DNA of 64,000 nucleotides from Polytrichum commune (lineage: Eukaryota; Streptophyta; Polytrichopsida; Polytrichales; Polytrichaceae): contig OX485805.1 of NCBI GenBank assembly GCA_950295325.1, positions 16,789,501 to 16,853,500 on the forward strand, given 5' to 3'. A program made the position numbers and the translations under genes. Below the pieces are notes generated by a model. It was given only the letters and a program-made list of their open reading frames with translations, did no database searches and had not been told where the DNA came from. Of this stretch, positions 1 to 12,567 are shown one piece after another (position 1 is the first letter of the stretch; the number at the start of each line of letters is the position of its first letter).

Positions 1-2702
1 CGACAGTGCTAATTGAGATCTTGTGTATCGACACATTTAGTTGCAGAGTAGGATCAGGTCACTGACGCACATTAGGCTCTGAGTACCACTGTAAAGACGC
101 TAGTTCTGTACATAGGCCGCAGAGGCGGGGATCGTTTTGGCCACGAATTGCCCCAGCAGTTAGAGCGATAAGAACTCCAAGGCCCGGTGGCTATCTATGT
201 GTGTGGGATAGCTACATTTTTCAAGACCTTCTATGTAACTTCATTTTGGCATGCTATATGTATGTACAGTGTTTTCCTGCACATCAATGTATAATTATCG
301 CACTATGTTCCATTTATCCCCTGTGCACATTACTTGTAACCAAAACAGAGTCTGCCGCACTCCATGGACATTTATGCAGTTGGGAAGCCATTGTTGTGGG
401 ACAGGCCCCACGTCACGCCCCTCTTCACACCCTCTCCCCATTCGTCCACGCTGCAATCAGTCCTTGCCCATGATGTCACGCAGATCCGCGATATTGGCAG
501 CAACAGGCTAACCCGGTTACCAGAGTCATCGGGGGACTCTCTGGCGCGCGTCACATCAGCCACGAAGGACGCACCCAAACCCCCGCCCAGCGTATGTCCA
601 ACCCCCCTGCTCACAGCGTATATACACGGCTCGTATACGTGGACAATTTCCTCGAACCACTGCACCTGGCCGCACTAAGAAATTTTTGGGTAATTCATAT
701 CAAACCCAATTCAAGAAAGGACTTCACCACTATCATCCACACTTCGGGGCCCACCTGACAAAAAATATCGACTCTGCATCGTATCACTATAGCGGAGTAT
801 ATGAACATATACCAACACCTGGCCCCCAAAATACCGAGAGTCTATCTGCTTTGTGTCACAGGGCAACCTCTTTTAAGGGTTAACTCAAGAAAAAGAAAAA
901 TTACCAATATCCTCAAAGTAGATGAATATTTGGACACTATAATATTGGCGAGAGTGGCTTATGTTTGAACATTTATATACATTGCCAATTGAGACACCTT
1001 TAAGTTTACATTGTCAATTAGCATGTGAAATCCAACATAGTAGCCGTCCACATGTTCCCATTCTCTATTGTTAGAGATGTTCTCTCCTCTTTAAACCTTC
1101 CCACCCCTTTAGAAATGCAAAATGTGGAGGGGAGGGTTTCAACTCCTCTTTAATGAAATCAACTATGAATATTCCAAAAGCTTTGAAACAAATACAATTA
1201 CATTGTCAACCATTTTTGTACGAAATCTTATTTATCATTGGATTTTTTTGGACCATGGAATATGTAACTTTAAGTGCTCATACAGAGTGAGCATGTGGAG
1301 CATATAGAGTGGCTACTTGGAATAGGGTTAATACATGATCACACATTGTACACCAAGGTGTTAACATCAAGAGGTGTTAAATCATGTAACTTTAGCTTAA
1401 AGGAGATCACCCCCTACACATCTTCCACACCTTCACTCTATATGAGTGGTTCAAGTTGTTATGATAAAATCTACTTTCTTACCATACACAAGGCTATACA
1501 TAGAAAAAGTGGAAACTAAGGTTTTCTTTGGTCAAAGTCTGAGAGCTATTTATATATAGCCCAAAGGAACGTTGTTGTTTGCAAGACATTGAGCAATTAC
1601 ATGGACCCACTTTTCATTTGGTTCAAAAGAAAAAGCAAGTTTGCCTTCAATTGGGATGTTGATTATTTGAGTTTTCAAAAACACGTGATAGGTGGTTGAA
1701 ACATGAGTTGAAGGGGTCTTTACATACAACCACCATTTTGGTGGTTGTTGGTTGTAATTTAATTTCTTTAGCATTGTTTTCATATGAATAATGAAGGCAA
1801 AGGTGTTTGATGACAACCACAACCACAACCACAACTACCGGTAGTCACTCCTACTTGCCCAACTTCCAATAAAAGTTGTAATTGGGGAGATTCTTGGGAT
1901 TGGTTGTGATGGTTGTAGGTTACTTCTGTTTTTTTGTTGGTTCTGTCTATAGGACAGAGACTATGCATCAACTTCATCGTTTCAAGAGCAAATTTCCTAA
2001 CCGCTTTGTGTTCACACTTGGACGTTACTTGTTCTTGTTATTTTGGTCCACTTTATGTAATGTGGATGTTAACTATAGTTCATATATATATATATATACA
2101 AGTGCTCCCTAAAATGCATTGAAAGAAATCTAGTTAACTATAGTTAATTTGGCAGTTCTTGATTATTTATTTTTAAAAATTTGGGTGATAAATGAGTTGC
2201 TTCAATCCTTGACCTGTATTTGAGAAGAAGGTGCACAAAATCCAAGAAAGGTTTGGTATAGTGAATAGCCATGGATTGGCGTGAGCAAAGTAATCAGCTA
2301 CAATTATAGTCTTTCATAGCAAAGGACATAGCCTCACGGTTCTACCGTTTTCTTGTTTAATATTATTTAGTGCACTTACTTCATGACACCAAGCAAGAAC
2401 TTCATGGCACTAGGCAAGAACTTCATGCCCAAAGCATGGACAACATTTATAGGAGGCAATTACTCTTAGACAAAATGTTCCACTAAAATCCATAAATTTT
2501 TGTCTTGACTACATATATTATTAATAGAAGGGACAATAAGTGAGGTCAAATCCACTCTTCAACTACAAGTACACCTTGTCTATGGATGATGGTGTTTTTT
2601 TTTTTGAAAACATAAATAAAAAGTTTTGGTAGTCGTGAGTGAAAGTGGGCCCAAACCACAACTAACACTCGAGTGGTTGCTTAAACATGTGGAAGAGTAA
2701 CC
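1..2702. other. gene-poor stretch, no supported gene
   Basis: I see no convincing exon here. The open frames at 200-680 overlap one another on both strands of a GC-richer patch and have no recognisable domain. There is a short ACAACC-type microsatellite near 1815-1835 and an AT dinucleotide run near 2082-2098. A short repeat around the words AAGAACTTCATG sits at 2394-2430. Confidence 0.5.
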
Positions 2703-2925
2703 ACATTGAATATCATATTTAGTGTCACTTACCATTTGGAATTGTGCAACACTACATCTATGTATTGTATATCTCACATTGTACCAACAAATGTCCAACT
2801 GGTTGTTTGGACATGATAGAATATTAGCAACTTTACTTGATAAAAAAATTACATCAATGATAAAAGTATTATAACATTGCATAATTCCAAATAGAAAGTG
2901 ACACTAAATGTCATATTTAGAGTAG
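2703..2925. repeat. short inverted-repeat element (MITE-like), copy 1
   Basis: The left end (2728-2760) and right end (2880-2916) are imperfect inverted repeats built around TTTAGTGTCACTT followed by an ATTTGGAATT word. The interior is AT-rich and non-coding. A second copy with the same left end lies at 14280-14480. Size and structure fit a non-autonomous DNA transposon; the superfamily is not determined because no clear target duplication is visible. Confidence 0.5.
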
Positions 2926-4448
2926 ACAAAACATCTGAATGATATTGTGGTACCTAGAAGGCTTCAATCTAAATTATATTATTCCTAAAATTGCCAAAGT
3001 ATTATAACACAGATATTGCTACATGTTTATTGTTAGAAATAGATCACAATATTCACTTTCATTACAAATTTGTTTAGCATCTTGGTTTAAGTTTTGAAGC
3101 CACTAAGGGATGATGATAACATGTCGGTTGAATATTGCCAAGAGGTGGCACGAGAGTTCCAAGTGGTAGTTCCTTGCTTTTGTCAAGTGTTTTCGGACAA
3201 TGAATTTAAGATTCAAAGCAACTTACGAATGTTGGTATCGATACCATGTTAAGGTAGATGGGTCTTAAGTGGCTCCTTTTCTTGAATGGATCCCTCTATT
3301 TGAGTGGTATGTGGTTCAGTGAGGATCAAAGAGCAAACATCATGAAGACACGTGTTCAAAGGAGATTGGACTACATTTTCAAATACTAATACCTACTTTA
3401 CACTTAACAGTGAACAAATTTGGGAGGACTTGTGTATCCAATTGATAAACCGACAAACACACACTTCTAATAATCATAACTAAATCAAGGAAGGCCCAAT
3501 TTTCAATCCGGTTTTGCACATATTTCATTGTAGATTTGCTAATGCAACACAAGTTTTGTTGTGTAAATGCAATCAATAGAAGTTGAAGAACATGAAAAGC
3601 AAACCAAATAACACCCATGTACCTTACCATAACTAAGATTTGAGTATATTTTGATGTATGCATGAATTTTGGACAATTCCAACCGCCAGTATGACTTCCA
3701 CTACAATGCAAAACTACACAAATACGGTGCTAACGAACATGAAATACAAATAATCAAGTTATGATTGTTGTGTTGTTGCTTTTTGTTGTTGTTATTTTAT
3801 GTTTTGCCTCCATAAATACACATCCCTTATTGATTTTTGGACAAGTGGTATATACTTAAATGACTCTTCCATCTTTTTTGAGGAAATTTTCCTTTTAGTT
3901 GGCGGTACAAAGGTGAGAGATGCCAGTTCTTCACTTTCATCGTTGGTTTCTTTTAAATGGAAAATGAATTCAAAAACCAATAACATAAAATTCGAAGCCG
4001 CTAAGGAATGACGGTAATGAGTTTAGACGGGCCACCAAATGCACGGTTAGAGATGTCTCTATTGACAATGTGTGAGATGCCATTGGGTCTTATCACCATA
4101 TTTGTACTATTTAGAAGCCCATGTGACACCCCATGGCATGTGGACAAATGACCTTGGGAAGCTCAAGCATGGTCGTAACATGACGTGGTCAATGAACAAA
4201 GTTAGATATGTTCACTTCTTTACTTTTGTCAATGAATTGAAATGAAATTGATTTCGGAGTGTGGGAAAACGAAAGGCTTATGGGACTAAAGATACATCAT
4301 GGTGGCGTCAAACTGGCTGATTCTCTAGAGTGGTGGAGTGCAACGGCTTCCATGAGATAGAGGCTAATATCAACTTGATAATCTAATTGAAAGAAAGACT
4401 TGAGACTCTTTACTATTCATCTTTTCAAATAATGATTGAAACTTATCT
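2926..4448. other. gene-less stretch with dispersed repeat words
   Basis: No supported gene. The phrase GAAGCC(A/G)CTAAGG(A/G)ATGA occurs at about 3097 and again at 3993. The block at 3300-3375 resembles 59170-59250. The block at 4045-4175 (ATGCCATTGGG...CCATGTGACAC) resembles 6075-6200. These are copies of uncharacterised dispersed repeats. Confidence 0.4.
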
Positions 4449-5930
4449 CTAACATGGGTTATATTGGGGACACACCAACACAAAGTGTGCTTCATTTCCA
4501 ACTACATTATAAGAGCAAAAGTGGCATAATCTACTATCTGTAAAGATAAGGATACTTGACCACCGTCTAGTTTCGATGGCAAGTCTATGATTCAAGGTAC
4601 AGTAAGTAGATACAATCTTGCATTGTGGTGGTGTTGGTGATTGCTTCAAGTACAATTCACATTTATTTTTGAGAAAATCCTTCAGATGTAGGTAATTTAA
4701 TTATTTCTTGAGAGATGGAAAGAGATCCACTCTTTAGCAAGAAAAACCTCTTTGATATTATCAAATGTGAGTTTTGATGTTATTGGGTTGCTCCCATGAT
4801 GAGGTAGACCCCATGATGTTTTCCACACAGTTGTAGATTTATGCCAGGGGTTAGCCCCTTGTTCAACAAGGTGACGAGAAAGTGAGATTGCTTGACTGAC
4901 TAACCAAAAGGATGGCAAACCATTGCTGAAAACTCATAGTTAGCCTTAGAGCATATAATTATGTAGGAAGTTCTCCAAATTCACCAACAAAATATGATAG
5001 GTTGTTGAAGAACACACTTTGATGTGGAACATCATATGTATGTTCATGCCTTTCTTGAAAACATTCAAATGAGATTTTTTCAAGTCACCTCCCCAAATTC
5101 TAGTGCCATTAGTGAAAGTTGGAAGCACCAAAGCCTTACAAAGATGTGATTTGAGTTCCCAACACGTAACTCCAACTATTGTTTTTTTTCCTTGAGGTGC
5201 CATTAGGGCTTTCATACATGTAGTTCTTTGCCTTTCACTTGAAGGTTCAAAGTGGCCATGCGAGTAGAAATCAACAAGGTATTTATATTTATGGATCATC
5301 TCAATTTGGTCCATGCCTAGGTAAAAAAACCTCTTGGTCTAATTTCCTTTTGTTGGAGCCAAAGATCAAGATGTTGGTCTTAAATAAATTGACATCGAGG
5401 CTAGAAAAAAAATGAAAAACCCATATAATTTGTTCAGAAGTCTTTATAAGTCTAATCTTGATTCAGAGAGCACAACAACATCTTCGACTTAGAGAACATT
5501 GGCAACCACCATAATAAATAAACTCCGAGATCCATGTCGATCTCATCCAAATATGTTTCAAGTTCTTCAATGTATAAGCCGAACATTGTAGGGGAAAGGA
5601 GACATCCTTGTTCAACAATAACACCAACACCAAACATTACTTCACCATGTGTATCTTCATTGATTCGTACTTTTGCATATATTATGGTATACATTGCTTT
5701 TACAACTTGTTGTAAATGTAGTGGTACGCCTAAATGTTGGAGGTGTTCTCAAAGTTTGTCACGTGGAACCATGTCAAAATCTTTTTTGAAATCAACAAAA
5801 CAAGAGTCAAGACATTGACTTGCATGTGCTTCTTGTTCAGTTAAAGTACGTAATGTAAGAATGTGGTCCAAAGTAGATCTACCTTCCCCAAAACTTGTTT
5901 GTCAATGGCTCTTCATTGAAACAATGCTTA
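4449..5930 (-). pseudogene. LINE (non-LTR retrotransposon) relic: RT and C-terminal zinc region
   Basis: Read on the minus strand, broken frames spell a LINE reverse transcriptase. First comes GRSTLDHILTLR with LTEQEAHAS, then FVDFKKDFDMVPRDKL (RT palm motif A region), then VEQGCLLSPTMFGLYIEELE (the usual QGCPLSPxLF block). Further downstream are KYLVDFYSHGHF and, near 4460-4600, CHFCSYNVVGNEAHFVLVCP, the Cys/His-rich C-terminal tail typical of plant LINEs. The catalytic YADD box is not recognisable and the frame is broken by several stops and shifts. It is an old dead copy; both ends are uncertain. Confidence 0.75.
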
Positions 5931-6074
5931 GACTACATGGACATTGCCATTGTTAAATAATATCAGATCGCGGCTATGATCAAGGGTGAAGCGTCCCCAT
6001 TCACGCCAATCTCTATAAAGCTCTTCTATCTATCTTTCTATCCATATAAAAATCGGTGGGACACAAGGGTTAGA

Positions 6075-6545
6075 GTTGTCTGTAATGACAATGTATGGGA
6101 TGCCATTGGGCCTTATTACCACAGTCTCATTAGTCCATGTGACACTCCATGCACAAGATGCGGATAAATGGCCTTGGGAATCTCACTAGGGCAATCACAA
6201 AAAGTTCACTCTAACTTGATTTGGATCGCAAGCCAATGAGAATCACCACAAAATCATCATTATTGTGGAAGTGAGTCGTCTATTAAATGAAAGTCATGTT
6301 GTCCCCCTTTTAATGGATATAGTACTCTTACATTGCCTCGTTGAGTGGATAGATCCGTGATCGTCATTTGTGATTGGGCCAGAGTTGGTGCTATTTTGTA
6401 CATAATGCCGCATATGATCAATCATTTTTTTAACGATGACATTACTCGATGACACTGTTCCATTGCACGCACATGAGCTTCTTGTTGATAGTTTAAGGAC
6501 GGAAAAATAGTAGGTGTTGCCAAAAGGAAGATGTTAAGTACTTTA
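6075..6545. repeat. dispersed repeat shared with 4045-4175 and 21115-21370
   Basis: The first part (6075-6200) repeats the 4045-4175 block. The second part (6230-6545), with ATGTTGTCCCCCTTT, GAGTGGATAGATCC and CCAAAAGGAAG, recurs in the same order and orientation at 21115-21370. No reading frame is conserved between the copies, so this looks like a non-coding mobile element family or a UTR. Confidence 0.5.
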
Positions 6546-6637
6546 ATGCACGACTATCTTAACCACTAGGAGTACATACCATTGTTGGCTTGCACTTTTT
6601 GATACTAGTATGATATGAGTATTCGATAGTATTTTTA

Positions 6638-8709
6638 GGCCGGGGATTTGTGGCACTCATGTATTTTCATTAGTGAGAGTTCATTCCAGAGTTCGGGAAG
6701 TTTGTGAAGCCTTAGTGGCGAATTGCCGGTAGTTGCTACGAAGGGTCGGATTTTTCCCAATTTACATCGGCAAGAGCCGGTCTTTTGTAAAATCAATCGG
6801 CCAATTGCCTATATTTTCATATTTTCATTGGCCAATATCCGATTAAATGGAATTCATATCGGCACTAATTGTTTAAAAAATGTATGAAAAGTTATTAGAA
6901 ATCATTTCTTACTACAAAATCTTGAATAAGTGAAAAGAAAAGGCATGTTCAAAACTTTAAATTTGAAGAGTTAATATCCTTGGCAGGAATTGAACCTAGC
7001 AATGCCTTCACCGCTTGAAGGCCAAGGGTCCCCCAATTCTTCATAGAAGCAATTGGATTTGGTCATGGAAGGGTTGCATAATTCAAAAAGTTTAAGGTTT
7101 AGGGTACTTCCTCAAGTGCATCATCAAATGCCCCAGACAAATAGCGCTATGGATGCTTCCAGTTGAAATCCAGTAACTCACAAGAAGAATCAGCTACATT
7201 TCCGGGACATTTTTTGGTCCATCGGCTAATTGCCGGAGGATTGAAATTACAGTCGGATTGCCATCTGATGGTTGGAAATTTGGACCAGCCATGAGGGGAA
7301 ATCCATCAGCTGATAATGAACTAGCCGTCGGTTTTCCCCGACCATTGGTTCATTCATCTTTGCGGATGAGATGAACCACTTTAGACACTACCTCACATCG
7401 TCGGCTCCTTGTCTCAAGGGTTTCAAAAATACCAAGTTTTAGTAGTTCTAAATGATCCTAGTCTAATCTAATACTTAAGGCAATAAAACAAAGGAGGTTA
7501 GATAAAATAAAAATGCCTCATCTAGAAACAAATGGGTGCATCATGCGTTGCCAACCTATCATTACTAGTCTGGTTATTTTTAAGAAATTAATATGGGCGG
7601 ACATTAAATACCCCCTCACGAACTTTTGGGGGTGTCAAATCCGGGCTAGGGCAACCCTCTAAAGAAATTTTCTGAACCCAATTGAAAAATGTTGCCCATC
7701 CCGCCCAACTTCAAAAAAAAACATTGCCCTTGCATTCTTGAAGGTCGCTTGACTACAAATCCCATATTGAGTGCACTTCACTTCAAGGTCTAAAATCCAA
7801 TACATATGTGCACTTCCAAATAGTAAATAAGCAATTGATTCGGATTTCATTCCGGAAGTGAAACCATCAATGAAGCATGTAATTAACTTGGAGGTCAAAA
7901 ACATTACAAAATCCTCATTAACATTGACATTATAATTTTGTGACCTAAAACTATCTTTGTCATCCTAATGATAGATTAGTGCGAGTGTTCATAAAATGAC
8001 CAAAATGAAACAATGAACGTAGAATATAAAACAGACAACAACAAAATTATTCAAAAATCAATCTTATTTTTAGGTAATATAATATGAGTTCTAAATAAAT
8101 GGTACGTTATTTGGAATTAGACTTGTGGGACAACGTTATGGATGGAGTATACTCATAAAATCATAAGTTTTTTATTATAGCCTATCTGAAATATTGTAAT
8201 ATTTTATTCTCATCAAATATTTTATTATCTTTAAAATTACATGATGTATATTAATTACTTTCAAATAATAATACTAATAATTTTGAGTTCACCAATTTAC
8301 CATAAGTTGATATATATTATTTTGACATATTACAAATGTTTGAGCAGTCACACCCGTGCAAATAAATGAATTATGAACAAAAAAATGTCTATGACAACAC
8401 ATCATAATTATATGTTGCACACGTTGATATCTTGTGATATTTATCAAAATAACCATGTGGAAGTCAAAGCCACATCATGGCCTTGGAAACAACTCATGGG
8501 AGGTTAGAAAATAGGCTTAGAGCATCCAAGGCCACATCATTGCCCCTGCCAACTAATTAATATTTATAAAATAACTATGAGGGAGAAAATAGGTCTTACA
8601 TGCCAACTCGGAGGCGTTTCACTAAAGTAAGCTCCATCCGAGCTTCTTGATGGACTCATCCGATTTTTGTTACCGGATGACTTTACTTGAGTGCCACGAA
8701 TCCCCAGCT
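6638..8709. mobile_element. Mutator-like non-autonomous DNA transposon, 2.07 kb
   Basis: The ends are inverted repeats of about 26 bp: GGGGATTTGTGGCACTCA at 6642-6659 and its near complement at 8688-8705. Immediately outside both ends lies the identical 9-bp word GTATTTTTA (6629-6637 and 8710-8718), a target site duplication of the size made by Mutator-like elements. No transposase frame is present inside. The interior has repeated CGGC/AATTGCCG words near both ends (6720-6830, 7215-7340) and the tRNA-like segment at 6978-7027. A solitary end of the same type lies at 34147-34173. The superfamily is inferred from duplication length only. Confidence 0.7.
6978..7027 (-). ncRNA. tRNA-like fold lacking an anticodon arm (possible SINE head)
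   Basis: On the minus strand, a perfect 7-bp stem CCTTGGC/GCCAAGG closes a 50-nt segment. Inside are a D-arm-like hairpin (CCTTCAAGCGGTGAAGG) and a B-box/T-arm-like word GGTTCAATTCC. A normal tRNA would be over 70 nt, so the anticodon arm is missing. It may be a degraded tRNA gene or the pol III promoter head of a SINE captured in the surrounding element. Confidence 0.4.
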
Positions 8710-8710
8710 G

Positions 8711-8985
8711 TATTTTTATTTTCAATACCATTCGGGTCTATAAACCATGCAAGAACTTTCATACCTAGGTAAAATCACCCTAGTACCAATATGGTGTAGA
8801 ATGATATTCACCCGATAATAATGCAGGTATACAAAGATTCTCTCACCTTGACAAACTCATCAGATATCAACATTTCACTGGTATTACGATTTTGATACCC
8901 GCAAGTAAGTTCTTTGATACCATTATTAATGTTGTTTATTGATACCATGCATTCACATATATATATATATATACCAGTCCGACAT
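8711..8985 (-). repeat. ATACC-rich dispersed repeat, copy 1
   Basis: About 275 bp with many ATACC/GGTAT words. Read in reverse it matches 39485-39760, inside an intron of the Fpg/Nei gene, with the same order of landmarks (GGTCTGGTATATA, AATGGTATCAAAGAAC, TATTTTCAATACCATT reversed). It abuts the Mutator-like element. Non-coding; class unknown. Confidence 0.6.
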
Positions 8986-9231
8986 TAGCACATACCTTCA
9001 AAAGCCACCGAATCAAAGGGCGGAATATTCTTGGGCCACCCCATACAAAATTGGGTCCGGCCAATCATGTGCCCAATGACTCCAACTCCACTAACAACAA
9101 ACATTCCCCGAATAAAATTGGTAGTGAATTATCCACGTCATTTTAACATAGTAGGCGGGTATTCTATGCAGGCCCTTTAATACAAGAAAGAGGGTTAGTG
9201 GAGGGTAGAGGTACACATGATGCATGTGCTA

Positions 9232-9614
9232 CACTAAATAGGTAGATTAGTGTTAGAGCCAATAGTTACCCAAAACACTAAATGTCACTTGAAAGTACAA
9301 TTAGTGTTACAATTTTCTTTGTCTTTATTTTGCATTGTCAAAGTTGAGTTCCATTAAGTTTAAATTTTGTAATATCAAATTCCTAGCATATTACATTTTC
9401 TATGAGGCTCACATATTCTACCTCCAATTCTTCATTTGAAGATCTACAAAAAATGTCATCTAACACTAAATGTGCTTTTGTAAATATTCAAAGTTACTAA
9501 TTGGTACAAATAGTGTTAGAGTTGACATTTAGTGTTCTAACACTATGAAGACAATTGACATTTAGCGTTTTCGTCGACTATTAGTGTTTCCAACACTAAT
9601 CTACCTATTTAGTG
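9232..9614. mobile_element. 383-bp MITE with 23-bp perfect inverted repeats
   Basis: Both ends carry CACTAAATAGGTAGATTAG as perfect inverted repeats of 23 bp. The dinucleotide TA flanks each end (9230-9231, 9615-9616), suggesting a Tc1/mariner (Stowaway-like) MITE, although the ends also begin CACTA. The sequence just outside the left end (GGAGGGTAGAG...GCATGTGCTACACTAAATA) recurs at 11407-11449, so the true left boundary could lie further out. Confidence 0.6.
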
Positions 9615-10496
9615 TAGTTGTGGCTCGGCAAATTAAACATGGACGGATGGATGTACTTTTCAGGCAACGGATGTCTTACAATTTTTTTAATCCCGTTTGC
9701 AGTACCTAACTACACTAATTATCCCAATTAGTGCGGGAGGCTGATAGTGCATGTGGGAAATTAGTGAAGGTGACACTAAAGTTCCTTTCAAGGAAGCACT
9801 TTTCATCCCGACACTATTCGCTTAAAATATTACTCATAGCAACATTATCCACTATTCAGTATGGGACTATAAACTAACAAGCATGTGTTTGCATAGTTTA
9901 GAAACTAATAATCGCTCTACAAGCACCTCATAGCAAGCACTAATTTTCTTGAAACGCATGGTAAATGACCATGTGTTCATGAATTTAGCATCACTCGGTG
10001 AAAAATTCAACCCTCATTGATATTGAGACTTGGCAAAATAGCGCGTGTTTCATGCATTATTACCACATGCATTAACAATTGGGGTAATTAGTGCAAATTA
10101 GAGCAATGTCCATGGAATAAATTTGGGCATAATCACTCAAGATCTTGTTGGTTCTATGTCAAACCGGTTACATGCAGTGTGTACGTTTGACAAACCTCAT
10201 TTGACATTCAACTTCAAATCCAAAGTGTCACGTGACGTTTTCAAAAACAAAAACGAACGTCAATCGACATCTACATTTTGCTTCCCAAATGTCACCTCAA
10301 TGTCACAAGCTCAGTAGTACATGATATTCCAATCTCCAAAGTGTCGATTGACGTGTGGTTTTTTCCTTCACAAGTCACACTACGTGTCAAAACCTACATT
10401 GTGCATGTCAATCGACGCGCAATTTACTTTAGTGCAAGTTTTGCGTGCCAAATGTCAAAAACTTGCTGAAACTTTGTCAAAAAATACACACATGTT

Positions 10497-10885
10497 AAGG
10501 TAGGGGTGGCAATTTCCGTGCGGGTCCTAAAGTCGACCCCTATGTCGGAAGCACCTATCTAGGTGCTTTTACCCGGGTTTACAAAAGCACCTATCAAGGT
10601 GTTTTTACCGTTCACAGCGCTGCCAACATTTCATTGGTTGCCAGCGGTCCGTTTTAGAAATCCACCCTGTGGATATACCACGTACCCTATGTGCGAGTGT
10701 TGGTCACTCTACAAGGTTTCCTTTAAAAATTTGTAGGAAATCATAAACATGCTGGAAAATTTTGATTTTTTCATAGTTTCTCTTGCACCAGCTTTGCGGA
10801 GCGCTCAAAATTTTTTAAAAAAAATAGTTTTAGCATCCCAACTAGGCACATCTGAAATTTGGATGGAAATTGCCACCCCTACCTT
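10497..10885. mobile_element. 389-bp inverted-repeat element (MITE-like)
   Basis: The ends are perfect 21-bp inverted repeats containing AAGGTAGGGGTGGCAATTTC. TTA/TAA bases adjoin the ends but a clean duplication is not obvious. Inside, AGCACCTATCTAGGTGC and a second AGCACCTATCAAGGTG form smaller palindromes. It appears to split a dispersed repeat whose pieces lie at about 10118 and 10887 and whose uninterrupted relatives are at 12290 and 13030. Confidence 0.55.
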
Positions 10886-12289
10886 ACATGTTGACATCTT
10901 CCGGGATTTGCTTCATCGATTCGAAGTATCATTCATTCTCTAGATTCCTCTTGAAAGATCGGTAAGTTTTTTGGAAGTCTTGAACTTCGACCATTTGTGT
11001 CTCAAACACATCTGGGTCATCTATAATTAGCAATCGCTTCTCCCTGTTCATTAGATTCGAGGTGATCCGACATTAATTAAGGTGTGTTCCTTGCACATGG
11101 AAAACAATGCATCAAAGCACATGTGCATCTAAATTAAGGGTGGCACTTGAATTCAAACATATAGCTACATTCGGCCAAGTGCTTGCCCGGCCACTCCAAC
11201 TCTTCGTCGTCCATGTTGTTGTTTTGGGATTTGAGAGAGAGAGAGAGAGAGAATGCCAAAATTAAAAGCCAACGCTAAAAAGAATGAAAACCGACTCCGA
11301 CTCTGACTCGAAATGATGATTTCGTGGATAAATTGGTGGTGGGATGTCTATGTTATCATAACATATCATACGTAGGGTAGGCTTTAATCCGCGATGAGGG
11401 CTTAATGGAGGGTAGAGCTACACATGATGCATGTGCTACACTAAATATGGTACTTAGTGTCATACGGTATTTCATGTCACAATGGTAACTTTTCGGATGA
11501 CACTTCTTATGAATAAATGAACAAATGTTGTCGTGGATGATGGATGAGGTCATTCGTTGGTCAAAACCCTACCTCCTCTTGTCAGTAACTTGTAATGAAA
11601 TGTTGTCATGGATGATTGAAATTTGGATGAAAATTCACTTTGGTGAGTGACAGTAATTGCAACGATGTAAATCTATAAATCCCACCTAGCCTAGAATTGC
11701 ATGTTCTTGTCATGCTAAAATAGTTGTAACTATCGCTCACTCATTTGGGGTTCATTACAAACACTAGACTACTCTAACAACAACAACAACATTACATTGC
11801 TTGAATAGATGAATGGCCACAATCTAATCCACATTTAGTGACTCATTGGGGCATAAAGTAGCGATTATCCAATGTATTGTGGGACATATCCTCCCACTTG
11901 CATTTGCACGTTTCCTCTAAGTTGGTTATTATGACAAGTGGCATGCCAACCTATCATTGCAACCGCATATTGTTGTGATGTTGAAATAAATGTAACTATC
12001 ACTCACTCATCCAAAGTTCATCGAAAAACACTTACTACTCTTACAAGAGATTGCACCATTGTTCAACAAAAATGTCTTACTAAATATAATATCTGTAATT
12101 AGATATTCATAGTAAAATGGAAAACATTGAAAATATTTGAGAATGAACTAAACCGTTGCTTCCAATTTTATGGTTGAAATTACATCATGCTGAAGAATTT
12201 TATGAATCTAATGATAACATTTACTTTGTCCTTTGTTCACTGGAATATAGTGAGCGAGTGGCCTACATGGAAACTCACCCTAATTGAAG

Positions 12290-12560
12290 TGTCCGGGGAG
12301 GTCTTTGCACATAATCAGTCGAGATCCTAGTGTTTCCAAATCTAACTACAGTAGTTTCATGTTGACATCTTTCGGTTTTCTTAATTAGACTAACGAGAAA
12401 AATGTAGATTACTCGAAATGGATGGTAATTTTCATGAAATCTTGAATTTCAACTAGTTTTCTCTTAAAGTCAATCTAACGATCATGTAACTAACGGTCAT
12501 CTCTCCCAGTTCATTAGACATGTCATGTTCAATATCATGATTCATAGCATTATTCAATTG
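12290..12560. repeat. dispersed repeat family, copies also at 10887-11090 and 13030-13265
   Basis: The landmarks CATAATC, GATCCTAGTGTTTCCAA, ACATCTTTCGG, TTTTCATGAAATCTTGAA and CAGTTCATTAGA occur in the same order at about 13030-13265 and, interrupted by an insertion, at 10118-11090. There is no conserved reading frame. Identity is unknown. Confidence 0.45.
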
Positions 12561-12567
12561 CCTTGAC

